DNA of 33,430 bases from an uncultured Cytophagales bacterium (GTDB lineage: Bacteria > Bacteroidota > Bacteroidia > Cytophagales > UBA9547). The stretch's first letter is position 1; each line of letters opens with the position of its first letter. Position numbers and translations under genes: made by a program. This document shows positions 17,056 through 25,543 of this stretch, piece after piece. The stretch is from contig CAMFLX010000041.1 of assembly GCA_945957555.1 (NCBI GenBank), positions 1-33,430 on the forward strand, read 5' to 3'. A model generated the notes under the pieces. That model was not told the origin of the DNA, searched no databases, and worked only from the letters and a program-made list of their open reading frames with translations.

Positions 17056-17793
17056 ATGGCAACAAGCGATTGGGAATATTTCACCCAATGCAGTCGTCTC
17101 AAATCGGAACGAACTAAAAGGCGACTGCAAAAAACGGAACACGACAAAAAGTTAATCCATTTACACAAAGAGCTCCAGAGGATTAATGAGGCTCAAAAAC
17201 ATCTCGGATTGGTAGCACTCAATCCTCCCATTCAAAAAGGATGGAAAAGGTATTTTGTGTTGAGACCAGACGTTGGAAGAAGCAAAGATGCTGTGTTTTT
17301 CCAAGAGCTTCTCAATAAGATCAATGCTATCGATTACAGCGACCGCAAAGACTTCAAGGTCAAACGAAGGAGATTCGGGAGGAAAACCTACGAGGTAAAG
17401 CCCAAAAGAGTCAGTGAATTTTGCGATTGGCAGTTCCATAAATTAAAATTAACAGAAAAGGAAAAGCTTTATTTCAAGAAAGAATGGAGGCTTTATCACA
17501 AAAGTACAGGTGTCTATAAGGTTTATGTATTTACAGAGCCTTGGCGATTTGTCCCAGTGGTAAAGCCTAATATTATCACTCACGCAAAAACGATAGATCC
17601 CTTGTTGGAACAGGAAGAAGATGAGATTGAAAACTATTTAGACCGCAACTTCTTGAGACCAAGACTAGGAAAAATAGTCTTTGGGGAATTCAAATATCGG
17701 GATCGTTGGAAGATTTGCGATAAAGCAAAGTACAATTACATTATTAAAGAAAACCTCCACATAAAACAGGCGAGGTTTGAATTAGAAGATTAA
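17056..17793 (+). CDS. Uncharacterised basic protein, first gene of the RtcB-PrfH operon
   Basis: About 245 residues from ATG 17056; a GTG at 17047 would add MHT. I recognise no named domain. The protein is rich in Lys and Arg, with basic clusters in the N-terminal helix (LKSERTKRRLQKTEHDKK) and mid-protein (KVKRRRFGRKTYEVKPKR), and many aromatic residues (WKRYFVLRPD, WRLYHKSTGVYKVYVFTEPW). An acidic helix near residue 190 (LLEQEEDEIENYLDRNF) breaks the pattern. There is no signal peptide or membrane segment. Three cysteines (in FTQCSR, EFCDWQ, KICDK) are too scattered for an obvious zinc site. It ends 5 bp before rtcB, so co-translation is likely. An RNA- or ribosome-binding accessory role is inferred from charge and context only. 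Confidence 0.85.
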   Translation: MATSDWEYFTQCSRLKSERTKRRLQKTEHDKKLIHLHKELQRINEAQKHLGLVALNPPIQKGWKRYFVLRPDVGRSKDAVFFQELLNKINAIDYSDRKDFKVKRRRFGRKTYEVKPKRVSEFCDWQFHKLKLTEKEKLYFKKEWRLYHKSTGVYKVYVFTEPWRFVPVVKPNIITHAKTIDPLLEQEEDEIENYLDRNFLRPRLGKIVFGEFKYRDRWKICDKAKYNYIIKENLHIKQARFELED

Positions 17794-17798
17794 AATAC

Positions 17799-19205
17799 AT
17801 GAGCAATCACAAGTTACGAGGTAAGGACCTCAATAATATAGGATATGACAATGATGCATCAAGAAGCATAGCTATGACGCTATCACTGAGGCATTTCAAG
17901 CATACTCCTAAAACAGAAATATTGGAAATATTTCAACAAGTAAAAGAAAATCCAGAGGCATATCTGGAGCATGAGCATTTGGCCCAGTTGGCTGGTACAT
18001 TCGTAACCAAAAGCAAACTCAAGGAGTTCGAAGAATACCACCTCTTGGAAAAAGGCGGATATCTCAAGACCTATGGTGCGAAACACATAGAGGCTTCTGC
18101 TAAACGACAAATGGAAATAGCCATGACCCTACCCGTGAGTTTAAACGGCGCTTTGATGCCCGACGCACACAGTGGTTATGGTTTGCCCATCGGCGGAGTG
18201 TTAGCAGTACAAAACGCAGTGATTCCCTTCGGAGTGGGAGTTGACATTGGTTGCCGGATGGCACTCAGTATTTATGATCTCTCTGAGAAATACATTCAAC
18301 ACCAAAGTTATCAGTTGAAAACGGCTCTTAAAGATTTTACCCATTTTGGTATGGATGGATCTTTGGAGTTTGCACAAGAGCACGAAGTATTGGATCGGGA
18401 AGAGTTTAGGCAAACAGAACTTTTGAGAAAATTGCATGGCAAAGCGGTAAAACAATTGGGCACTTCAGGAGGCGGGAATCATTTTGTGGAGTTTGGTGTG
18501 ATAGAACTAAATGAGCATAACACCTTGGGAATACCTACTGGCAAATATGCAGCCTTACTTTCGCACTCAGGATCAAGGGGGTTAGGGGCAAATGTCGCCC
18601 AGTACTACACGAAGATTGCGATGGAAGTTTGTAAGTTGCCAAAACATGCGCAGCACTTGGCATGGTTGGATCTCAATACTGCTGAAGGGCAAGAGTATTG
18701 GATGAGCATGAACCTTGCAGGCGATTATGCTAAGGCCTGTCATGACCAAATCCATACCAATTTAAGCAAAGCTCTCGGCATTAAACCCATTGCAAAAGTG
18801 GAAAATCACCACAATTTTGCTTGGAAGGAACTCGATCATGAGAGTAAGGAAGTGATTGTGCATCGCAAAGGCGCAACTCCTGCTCACAAAGGCGAATTGG
18901 GCATCATACCGGGTAGTATGACCCATGGTGGATATTTGGTTTCTGGCAAAGGTATACCAGAATCACTTAATTCTGCTTCTCACGGAGCCGGTAGGGCTAT
19001 GTCTCGTAGCAAAGCCAAAGAAACCTTTACGGTTTCTGCCTTTAAGAAAATGGTGACAACTGCTGGAGTAACCTTGATCGGTGGTAGCCCAGAAGAATGC
19101 CCAACAGCGTACAAAAACATAGACGAAGTGATGGCTGCCCAAGATACACTGGTAGACATTCACGGGAAATTTATTCCTAAAATAGTAAGAATGAATAAAG
19201 AGTAG
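17799..19205 (+). CDS. rtcB: RtcB-family 3'-phosphate RNA ligase (RtcB2 type by context)
   Basis: A 468-residue protein with the full RtcB active site. D149 and C152 lie in GVGVDIGCRM, H228 in GTSGGGNHF, H256 in LSHSGSRGLG, H355 in EVIVHRKGATPAHKG, and H395 in SASHGAGR, the histidine that takes GMP in the family. PDAHSGYGLPIGGV (121-134) is also diagnostic. RtcB joins RNA 2',3'-cyclic phosphate or 3'-phosphate ends to 5'-OH ends using GTP and Mn2+. The gene abuts prfH (TAG then ATG with no gap). In other bacteria RtcB2 paired with PrfH repairs 16S rRNA cut in the decoding centre. No archease or RtcR gene is nearby. The substrate is inferred from prfH. Confidence 0.95.
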   Translation: MSNHKLRGKDLNNIGYDNDASRSIAMTLSLRHFKHTPKTEILEIFQQVKENPEAYLEHEHLAQLAGTFVTKSKLKEFEEYHLLEKGGYLKTYGAKHIEASAKRQMEIAMTLPVSLNGALMPDAHSGYGLPIGGVLAVQNAVIPFGVGVDIGCRMALSIYDLSEKYIQHQSYQLKTALKDFTHFGMDGSLEFAQEHEVLDREEFRQTELLRKLHGKAVKQLGTSGGGNHFVEFGVIELNEHNTLGIPTGKYAALLSHSGSRGLGANVAQYYTKIAMEVCKLPKHAQHLAWLDLNTAEGQEYWMSMNLAGDYAKACHDQIHTNLSKALGIKPIAKVENHHNFAWKELDHESKEVIVHRKGATPAHKGELGIIPGSMTHGGYLVSGKGIPESLNSASHGAGRAMSRSKAKETFTVSAFKKMVTTAGVTLIGGSPEECPTAYKNIDEVMAAQDTLVDIHGKFIPKIVRMNKE

Positions 19206-19817
19206 ATGGAGAAGATCTTACAAATCACATCAGGGCAAGGCCCCGTAGAATGTGAACGAGTAGTAGCCTTGGTACTGTCAAAAATGATGTCCGAAGCCAA
19301 AAAACAAAACTTAGAATGTAAAGTAGTAGAGTCAGTGGCAGGAGTAGCTGCTGGTACTTTATTTTCTGCATTACTTCTGGTAAAAGGTAACAATATGGCC
19401 GAATTTTGTGATGCATGGACAGGAACGATCCAGTGGATTGCGCAAAGTCCTTATCGCAAATACCACAAGAGGAAAAATTGGTTTGTGGGCATTACAGCTC
19501 ATGATATTACAAAAATCGCCACTTGGAATGAAAAGGATGTGATCTACCAAACGATGCGTGCTTCTGGACCTGGCGGACAGAACGTGAACAAGGTAGAAAC
19601 GGCTGTAAGAGCTACGCACATCCCTTCAGGCACATCTGTTACTGCCTCATCTGAACGTTCACAACTTATGAATAAAAAGGAGGCGACAGAAAAGCTCAAA
19701 GCCAAACTGATGAGCTGGCATATAGAGGAAGCCAATAAACACATTAGGGAAAAATGGATGGAGCACAATACCCTTGAGAGGGGTAATGCCATCAGAGTGT
19801 TCGAAGAAAGGCTTTAA
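19206..19817 (+). CDS. prfH: Peptide chain release factor homologue PrfH
   Basis: A 203-residue release-factor-like protein with the catalytic GGQ loop in RASGPGGQNVNKVETAVRAT (GGQ 123-125). The codon-recognition domain of RF1/RF2 is absent; instead a short N-terminal domain (KILQITSGQGPVECERVV) and a mid-region YRKYHKRKNWFVGI, both typical of PrfH, are present. PrfH releases the nascent peptide from ribosomes whose 30S decoding centre has been cleaved, so that the partner RtcB2 can religate the rRNA. The ATG follows the rtcB stop immediately, so the two are translationally coupled. A strong terminator at 19859 closes the operon. Confidence 0.93.
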   Translation: MEKILQITSGQGPVECERVVALVLSKMMSEAKKQNLECKVVESVAGVAAGTLFSALLLVKGNNMAEFCDAWTGTIQWIAQSPYRKYHKRKNWFVGITAHDITKIATWNEKDVIYQTMRASGPGGQNVNKVETAVRATHIPSGTSVTASSERSQLMNKKEATEKLKAKLMSWHIEEANKHIREKWMEHNTLERGNAIRVFEERL

Positions 19818-19858
19818 TTTATGAATACACTTTTGCATTTGGATTATGGCACATGAAG

Positions 19859-19889
19859 AAGAGGCTGACCCTTTTGGACAGCCTCTTTT
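19859..19889. terminator. Rho-independent terminator after prfH
   Basis: AAGAGGCTG (19859-19867) pairs perfectly with CAGCCTCTT (19879-19887); CC/GG pairs extend the stem inward. A T-run follows on the plus strand and the mirror A-run serves the minus strand. It can end both prfH and the convergent giant gene that stops at 19964. Confidence 0.85.
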
Positions 19890-19963
19890 ATTTCGGTCTA
19901 TGACTCTCGGACCAAGGTGAATGCGTACACGTCGAGGTAATTTGTGTTTTTATGAATAGGGCA

Positions 19964-22900
19964 CTATCTTACCACTGTTACATCTCCCTTCAGTTTTCTA
20001 ACTTCTTTGTAATAAGGACAAACGGCGTCGTAAGTAATGATCCATGGGTACACACCAATAGGCATGCCCTCGCCGCGATAGCTTCCATCCCAAGCGGCTT
20101 CGGGATCTTTGGTATTGTATATAATCTCTCCCCATCTATTAAAGACAGTGAGCTCAAAATCCATAAAGTTAGCCCCATATATATTCAATGACGCATTCAC
20201 ATCCTTTGAATAGGGCGTGATCACATTAGGAACAAACAGTCTTGGAGCACAGCAGATATCTACAAAGACGGGTTTGGACGATTTACAACCAAACTTGCTT
20301 TCAACTTCTAGTCGATAAGAGCTGGGTACATCAGGATGGACTTCAAGATCTTTTGTGTTGCCTATAAAGTTGTTTTCGAAATACCAAGCATGTTTGAGTG
20401 TGTCATTGGTGGAGATACGAACAGGCTCTGGATCTTCATTGCAATACACATATTTATCCTTCATCTGAATCACAGGAAGCGGATATACAGCTGTTTGAAT
20501 TTGATGAGTTACTTTGCAGTTGCCTATGGATAATGACAGTGCATAAAGACCTGATTGCTCAAACTCTATGGTCTTCCAGGCAGGAAGATGAATACTCTTC
20601 TGGTCTAAGGTCCACTGATAGTTGATGGTTTGTGTATTTTCAAGAGTCGAATCTCTGAGCTGGCTCACTACTTTGCCAAAAGCTCCTACACAGACCCCTT
20701 TGCTGTTCATGTCAAATTCTGGGTAAGGCACACCCCTAACCACCGCTGAAGTTGTACTGGTACAACCTAGAGAGTCTTCTATTTGTAGAGTAACCGTTAC
20801 TGGCTGTGGCGTTGCTTGTACGACCAATGTGTCAGCAGTACTTATAGAGGTTCCATTCCAGAAATACTGGGTTTTAGGCATTTTTTGAGCACGCAAGGTC
20901 ACGGAAGCACTTATACAATCTGTTTGGTCTTTGATACTAATGTCTGGAGCTTTCGTAATAAGGGTACTTGCTTTTGATTTACAGTTTTGGTTTACATATT
21001 GGAAAGAATATATACCCACTGCTGAAATATTGATACTTGAAATGCTGTCTAGCGTACTTATTACTTGTTGATCCTTTGTCCATATATAGGAACTTGTGCC
21101 TGTGGTGGGACTAAGTACTGGCCTGATACTTAAATTATTGACTAGGCACAAATGTGTAGGCAAAGTGATGACGGGTGGCTGAATGACCTTGATTTGAAAA
21201 GAATCTTTGGCTAAGCAACCGATCGCATTTCGGACACTCAACAGAACTTTTGTATCTTCTGTAGGTGTCAGTGAAATCGCATTGCTGGTAGAAATGGGAT
21301 TAGGGACGCCATTAGAGCCTATTGTCGTCCATTGGTAGGTAAACTTAGTGTTGCCGATTATATTTCTAGAAAATGTAATCCCTGTGCAAAAGGTGGAATC
21401 GGGTCCTGCATCAGCTATAGGCAATGGATTGATGTTATACCTAAGCGTAGTGTCTTTATTTGGACAGATTCTTTGTCCAGTACTTTGTAAGGTAAGATTT
21501 ACAAATCCATTGGTGACATCTGCTGCTGATGGGATATAAGTATTGTCAATATTCATTGGATCAAGCCCAAAAGTACCTGTTCCTGAGCTGTTCCAAAGAC
21601 TTGATAAATTTTGTGTACCATCAGTGACCTGGCCCTTGAGCACAGTACTCAAATCGGCAATGCACGATACTATATTTGAGGCCGAAACATGTAAGGGTTT
21701 TTCATAAATATATACTACGGTATCGCTAAGGGAACCACAAGATGCACTACTAGCCGTTATAAAAAACGACAAAGTATCGCTATGGGTATTGGCATCATGC
21801 TGGAATGTAGTCACTAAGGCATTGGGGGAAGAAAAGGAACCCGCACCATTGGAGGTCCATATGTGTGAATTAGTATTCAATGAAGTAGCCTTGAGCCTTA
21901 CCTTATTATTTGCGATGCATGCTGTGGTATCGTTTTGTGCTTTTAAAGTTGGATTAGGAATATAGGTAATGATCCTGTAGTCTGAACTTGGAGGGCATGG
22001 GGCATTGGTTACCGTAATAGAAATGGAGTCTTTACTGGACACATTCGTACTGGGCTTAAAAGTGTACTGTAATGTATTAGCATCTACCTTGCTCAAAGTT
22101 CCCAATTTTACAGACCAAGTGGTATTCTGAGCATTTTGAAATGTAAACGGAATCTTGAATTGTTGTTGATTTGCACTATGGCAGATTTGTGTATCCGCAG
22201 GTAACGACACCAGGGGCAGTGACACCAAGATAACTTTTACGGAATCCTTTACATTGGGGCACACACTTGCATCGTCCGTTGAACTTACTTTAATCCAAAT
22301 AGAATCCTGCGTCAAATCAGTGGCAGTAGGGGTAATAGACACCGATGTACTGGAGCCTGTACTTAATACTTGGCTTGTTGTTCCTACGTATTCGGTCCAA
22401 GACAAATTAGTGATATTGGTCTTTGTGGCCGTTATTGTAAAGTTTGCATTGCTTTTGCATAAAGGACCTGACTTGCTCAGGCTAAGCTTCCTAGCAGGGA
22501 CAATCACCACGTTGACAGCTTTGATATCAGTACATGCAGGGTTGGTGTTGGTAGCTATCCTTATAAAATATTGACCTGAACTTGCAATGCTTTTGGCTTG
22601 ATTAGTGGTTAGTGCGTTGGTACCCACATTCGCATTAGCCAAGGTAGTATAATAAGAAAGGGTGCCAGAGCGTAGTGTGCTTCCCGCAATGACTGATGCC
22701 TGTGTGATGTCTACAGTAGCATTACATACTGGGGATGGATCTGTAATTGTCAAGAATGGGTATTGGTATACACGTAAGAGTGATGTTGGGGAGATCACAT
22801 TACATTTAGAATTTACGGTCGTCAAATTGGCCTCCGTGGTAGACAGTACCAGTCGGTATGTGGTACTATCGTCGGTAAATGGGATATTAGAAAGCGACAA

Positions 22901-23785
22901 ATCTACGGTATAGTTAAGGGCGTTGCTGGTTTGGGTAATTGTATTGCCCAGATAGTCCCAAGTAGTACCTCCGTCACGACTTATTTGCCATCTGGAATAT
23001 TTGTAATCAGCATTACCTTCTACACGTACAGTAAAGATCCCAGAACCTCCTTCACAAACGTTAACAGTAGGTGTGATAGAAATGGTAGCCGGTGTACAAG
23101 GTCTAAATGCAATATCATCAAGCACTATATCGTTACCAATGCCTCTAGCAGCAGTTGAAATCATTACTAAAATTACTGAAGTAGCTGGGGCCGTAAACGT
23201 GATCCCAAATTTCTGCCAGTTGAGCGTAGCCGTATTGGTTATGTTTCCTGTACTGATACTGTCTATAACCACTCCTGCAATATTACGGATTTCAAATCTT
23301 ACTTTAGGAGGGATAGAATTCACCGCGGTCGGAAAAGCATTAGCGGGTTTGAAGATATTTGCCAAGTAAGAGGAGAATTCGTAGGTTCCTCCTACACATA
23401 AATTAGTTACCGTATCTCTATAAAACTCTCCCAATTTCTCGTCAGCATTTACGAGCATCATATAGCCCCCTACATCGTTGGGTGTATGGTCTTCGCCGGC
23501 TAGCCAGACGTTAGTGTTTTGGAGTTGAAAATCGTTTGGGATTCTGTTGACAACACTATAGTAACCATCGTTTGTAGCGGCTTTGTTCCAAATGCTAAAG
23601 GTTGTACTAAAGCCGTAGGTGGTTTGAGCAGAGGTATTGTACAAACTAGTACCGGACCCGAAATCTTTTGAGATGATAGGCTCTCCCAAAACCCCAGTAC
23701 ATAATTTAGATTGTGCAAATATTATATTTGGTATAATACATGTAATCCACAAAACCAATGTTAACCTTTTTGTACAAAATCCCAT
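19964..23785 (-). CDS. Giant secreted protein with gliding-motility-type (CHU_C, T9SS type B) C-terminus
   Basis: A 1273-residue protein with a signal peptide (MGFCTKRLTLVLWITCIIPN, cut after IIFAQ). Residues about 30-235 form a jelly-roll-like N-terminal domain (VGGYMMLVNADEKLGEFYRD, then GGTYEFSSYLANI and GNDIVLDDIAFRPC), a pattern seen in carbohydrate-binding-like modules. The middle ~900 residues are serial Ig/PKD-like domains with many Ser/Thr (for example DAGPDSTFC, ITDPSPVCNAT). The last ~90 residues are the gliding motility-associated C-terminal domain: FVPNVITPYSKDVNASLNI, ELTVFNRWGEIIYNT, AWDGSYRGEGMPIGVYPWII. This domain directs T9SS secretion, usually to the cell surface. It is probably an adhesin; the gene is monocistronic. 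Confidence 0.9.
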   Translation of the reverse strand: MGFCTKRLTLVLWITCIIPNIIFAQSKLCTGVLGEPIISKDFGSGTSLYNTSAQTTYGFSTTFSIWNKAATNDGYYSVVNRIPNDFQLQNTNVWLAGEDHTPNDVGGYMMLVNADEKLGEFYRDTVTNLCVGGTYEFSSYLANIFKPANAFPTAVNSIPPKVRFEIRNIAGVVIDSISTGNITNTATLNWQKFGITFTAPATSVILVMISTAARGIGNDIVLDDIAFRPCTPATISITPTVNVCEGGSGIFTVRVEGNADYKYSRWQISRDGGTTWDYLGNTITQTSNALNYTVDLSLSNIPFTDDSTTYRLVLSTTEANLTTVNSKCNVISPTSLLRVYQYPFLTITDPSPVCNATVDITQASVIAGSTLRSGTLSYYTTLANANVGTNALTTNQAKSIASSGQYFIRIATNTNPACTDIKAVNVVIVPARKLSLSKSGPLCKSNANFTITATKTNITNLSWTEYVGTTSQVLSTGSSTSVSITPTATDLTQDSIWIKVSSTDDASVCPNVKDSVKVILVSLPLVSLPADTQICHSANQQQFKIPFTFQNAQNTTWSVKLGTLSKVDANTLQYTFKPSTNVSSKDSISITVTNAPCPPSSDYRIITYIPNPTLKAQNDTTACIANNKVRLKATSLNTNSHIWTSNGAGSFSSPNALVTTFQHDANTHSDTLSFFITASSASCGSLSDTVVYIYEKPLHVSASNIVSCIADLSTVLKGQVTDGTQNLSSLWNSSGTGTFGLDPMNIDNTYIPSAADVTNGFVNLTLQSTGQRICPNKDTTLRYNINPLPIADAGPDSTFCTGITFSRNIIGNTKFTYQWTTIGSNGVPNPISTSNAISLTPTEDTKVLLSVRNAIGCLAKDSFQIKVIQPPVITLPTHLCLVNNLSIRPVLSPTTGTSSYIWTKDQQVISTLDSISSINISAVGIYSFQYVNQNCKSKASTLITKAPDISIKDQTDCISASVTLRAQKMPKTQYFWNGTSISTADTLVVQATPQPVTVTLQIEDSLGCTSTTSAVVRGVPYPEFDMNSKGVCVGAFGKVVSQLRDSTLENTQTINYQWTLDQKSIHLPAWKTIEFEQSGLYALSLSIGNCKVTHQIQTAVYPLPVIQMKDKYVYCNEDPEPVRISTNDTLKHAWYFENNFIGNTKDLEVHPDVPSSYRLEVESKFGCKSSKPVFVDICCAPRLFVPNVITPYSKDVNASLNIYGANFMDFELTVFNRWGEIIYNTKDPEAAWDGSYRGEGMPIGVYPWIITYDAVCPYYKEVRKLKGDVTVVR

Positions 23786-24102
23786 ATAAGAAAATCAAAT
23801 AGTATCCTGAAATGCACTACAAAGCCAATGTTAATAAGTAAACATTTTGAATAGATATTTTACATATTTCCACTTATAAATCAGTTAATTATAAGGATGT
23901 ATACTTAAAGTTGATTTGAACCAAGATTATTTTTTTGAGATTGTATTGTCTGGACAACACTAACCAATAAGCTGTAGGTAAGTTTTTGGGTTGAGGTACT
24001 GAATTTTGAAAGGATTTAAACGTAGTAAAACTGATAGATTGAGTTCGATGTTTTTTTATTCTCGATTGGAGGTTGCGTAACAAGACTTGAAGTCATAAAA
24101 AA
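23786..24102. other. AT-rich intergenic region
   Basis: About 317 bp between two minus-strand genes. It should hold the promoter of the giant T9SS gene. Reading toward that gene, TACTATTTG about 20 bp ahead of the ATG is one base off the TAnnTTTG spacing. A 64-codon frame at 23889-24083 on the minus strand has no promoter or familiar sequence, and I do not consider it a gene. Confidence 0.4.
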
Positions 24103-24372
24103 CTAAAGATTAGGCTTCTTTAAAAATCTGTTTATAACTTTTACAACCATAAAAAACACAAGCAAGGCAATACCAATATCCAGAGCCCAATACCCACAGT
24201 TGAATCCCAAATCCAACAGACTATAATCACCCTTGCCGTTGAAGTCGCGATAAAATACAAAAGGATAGCCCACTTCGTTAAAACCATCATGAGCCGCTTC
24301 GCATTTACTGGTAAATAGTGTCATCAAAAGCCATAATGCTACTAATAAGGTATATCTTTTATATTTTTTCAT
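24103..24372 (-). CDS. Small uncharacterised membrane protein
   Basis: About 89 residues from ATG 24372; an earlier ATG at 24396 would add MFKASKLG. The N-terminus MKKYKRYTLLVALWLLMTLF is a signal peptide or first membrane helix, and residues after FTSKCEAA would be outside the cytoplasm. A second helix spans ALDIGIALLVFFMVVKVI and ends in the basic tail NRFLKKPNL. The loop between contains YPFVFYRDFNGKGDYSLLDL. I do not recognise a family. It lies downstream of the HD-Pnk operon but behind a strong terminator, so it is probably transcribed on its own. Confidence 0.6.
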   Translation of the reverse strand: MKKYKRYTLLVALWLLMTLFTSKCEAAHDGFNEVGYPFVFYRDFNGKGDYSLLDLGFNCGYWALDIGIALLVFFMVVKVINRFLKKPNL

Positions 24373-24402
24373 TCCTAATTTAGATGCTTTAAACATTTAT
24401 AC

Positions 24403-24438
24403 AAAGAAAAGCCGCGAGTTCTCTCACGGCTTTTCTTT
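24403..24438. terminator. Strong hairpin terminator after the HD-Pnk gene
   Basis: AAAGAAAAGCCG (24403-24414) pairs perfectly over 12 bp with CGGCTTTTCTTT (24427-24438); an inner GAG/CTC adds three pairs. Flanking A and T runs give a U-tract on the minus strand, right at the HD-Pnk stop codon. Confidence 0.88.
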
Positions 24439-25543
24439 ATGAAATACAAACCAATTCCAGTTCATGCACCTCCCAATCCTTGGGCACCTCCAGTTTTTGG
24501 ATCATGTATTCGATCGCATCGCTGGGGATTGCGTAGTCCCTATTGCGATTCTGCGACAACAATTGACTATAGGGTACTTCCAAATAAATGAGCTTGATCT
24601 TGGCATGATATGTTGTAAAGAGATCAACCAATTGCTCTCGCATCTGCAGGGTAATATTGGTGGCGTTCCATACAAAGGGCGTCCGACTACGCAAATATTC
24701 CTTAGCCAGCTCCTTCGCTTTTTGGATCACGCGCCCACTCCCTACCTTGTCACCATACACTACTCCCATCTCGCGACGTAGATCGTCCAAAGAAACCACT
24801 TTGTGGCTGGGGAAGTTTTTCTTAAGATAGTGATCTTTGCCACTTCCCGCAATACCTGCCAACATTACAACCTCTGTTTTGGTATCGTCAAAAGGTAAAT
24901 AGTCTGGACTCTGATCTTCCTTTCTAAAATATCCAAACTTACTGAGTGCAGAAGGAAAGGCCCTGGGCTTGCCCCAACAATCGTTTTCCAGACAAAGCTC
25001 CTTAAAGAGCGCTATCTTGTATAGCAAGTCAGCTTGATCTTGGCAAATCCTTCCTAAAACATCAGCCTTGGCTAATATAGCTACCCATTCCGTATTCACC
25101 TCAAAGCTGGCTTTTAGCAAAGTCTTTTGAGGATTTGGTTTCTCCAAAGCCCAAAGTGGAAGCCCATGATGACGTACTAAGCCTACTATACTTTCTCTGA
25201 TCGCAAATGGCGTAACAAAATCTCGGTACAAGAGCTGCCGAGCTGTCATCGCTCCCTTCTTTGCATGACCAGGAGACACAATACTGCCATCATCCAAAGT
25301 ACTAGTGGTAGAGCGTTTTTCCACATCGTGCAAGAGTGCCGCAGCCCAAAGGACCTCTTGAGCTTGCGACTCCAAAGCCTGAAACTCTTCCAAGTTCTCT
25401 AGGGCTTTCAGTACCATTTGTGTGTGGACAGCCACATCACCCTCTGCATGGTGTATGGGGCTTTGGGGTACGCCATGCATATCTTTCACCCAATCGTAGT
25501 GACTGAGCGACGCCCATGATTTATCCTTACTGATTGTCCACAT
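24437..25543 (-). CDS. HD-Pnk: bifunctional RNA/DNA end-healing enzyme (HD phosphoesterase + 5'-OH kinase)
   Basis: About 368 residues from ATG 25543; TTG 25552 would add MRK. The N-terminal HD domain has HHAEGDVAVH, the signature ALLHDVEKR (H72, D73, K76), GHAKKG (H93), VRHHG (H125-H126) and AKADVLGR (D161), a full set of metal ligands. The C-terminal half is a P-loop kinase with GIAGSGKD (K236), then VVSLDDLR and WNATNIT as in polynucleotide kinases. This order is that of the HD-Pnk enzyme characterised from Runella slithyformis, which removes 2',3'-cyclic or 3'-phosphates and phosphorylates 5'-OH ends. The start lies inside the last codons of the RNA ligase gene (17-bp overlap), so the two are translationally coupled: heal, then seal. 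Confidence 0.92.
   Translation of the reverse strand: MWTISKDKSWASLSHYDWVKDMHGVPQSPIHHAEGDVAVHTQMVLKALENLEEFQALESQAQEVLWAAALLHDVEKRSTTSTLDDGSIVSPGHAKKGAMTARQLLYRDFVTPFAIRESIVGLVRHHGLPLWALEKPNPQKTLLKASFEVNTEWVAILAKADVLGRICQDQADLLYKIALFKELCLENDCWGKPRAFPSALSKFGYFRKEDQSPDYLPFDDTKTEVVMLAGIAGSGKDHYLKKNFPSHKVVSLDDLRREMGVVYGDKVGSGRVIQKAKELAKEYLRSRTPFVWNATNITLQMREQLVDLFTTYHAKIKLIYLEVPYSQLLSQNRNRDYAIPSDAIEYMIQKLEVPKDWEVHELELVCIS

Noticed and set aside
23889-24083. 64-codon minus-strand frame
   Set aside because: No promoter, no recognisable sequence, and basic/Ser-rich composition typical of translated AT-rich spacer DNA.
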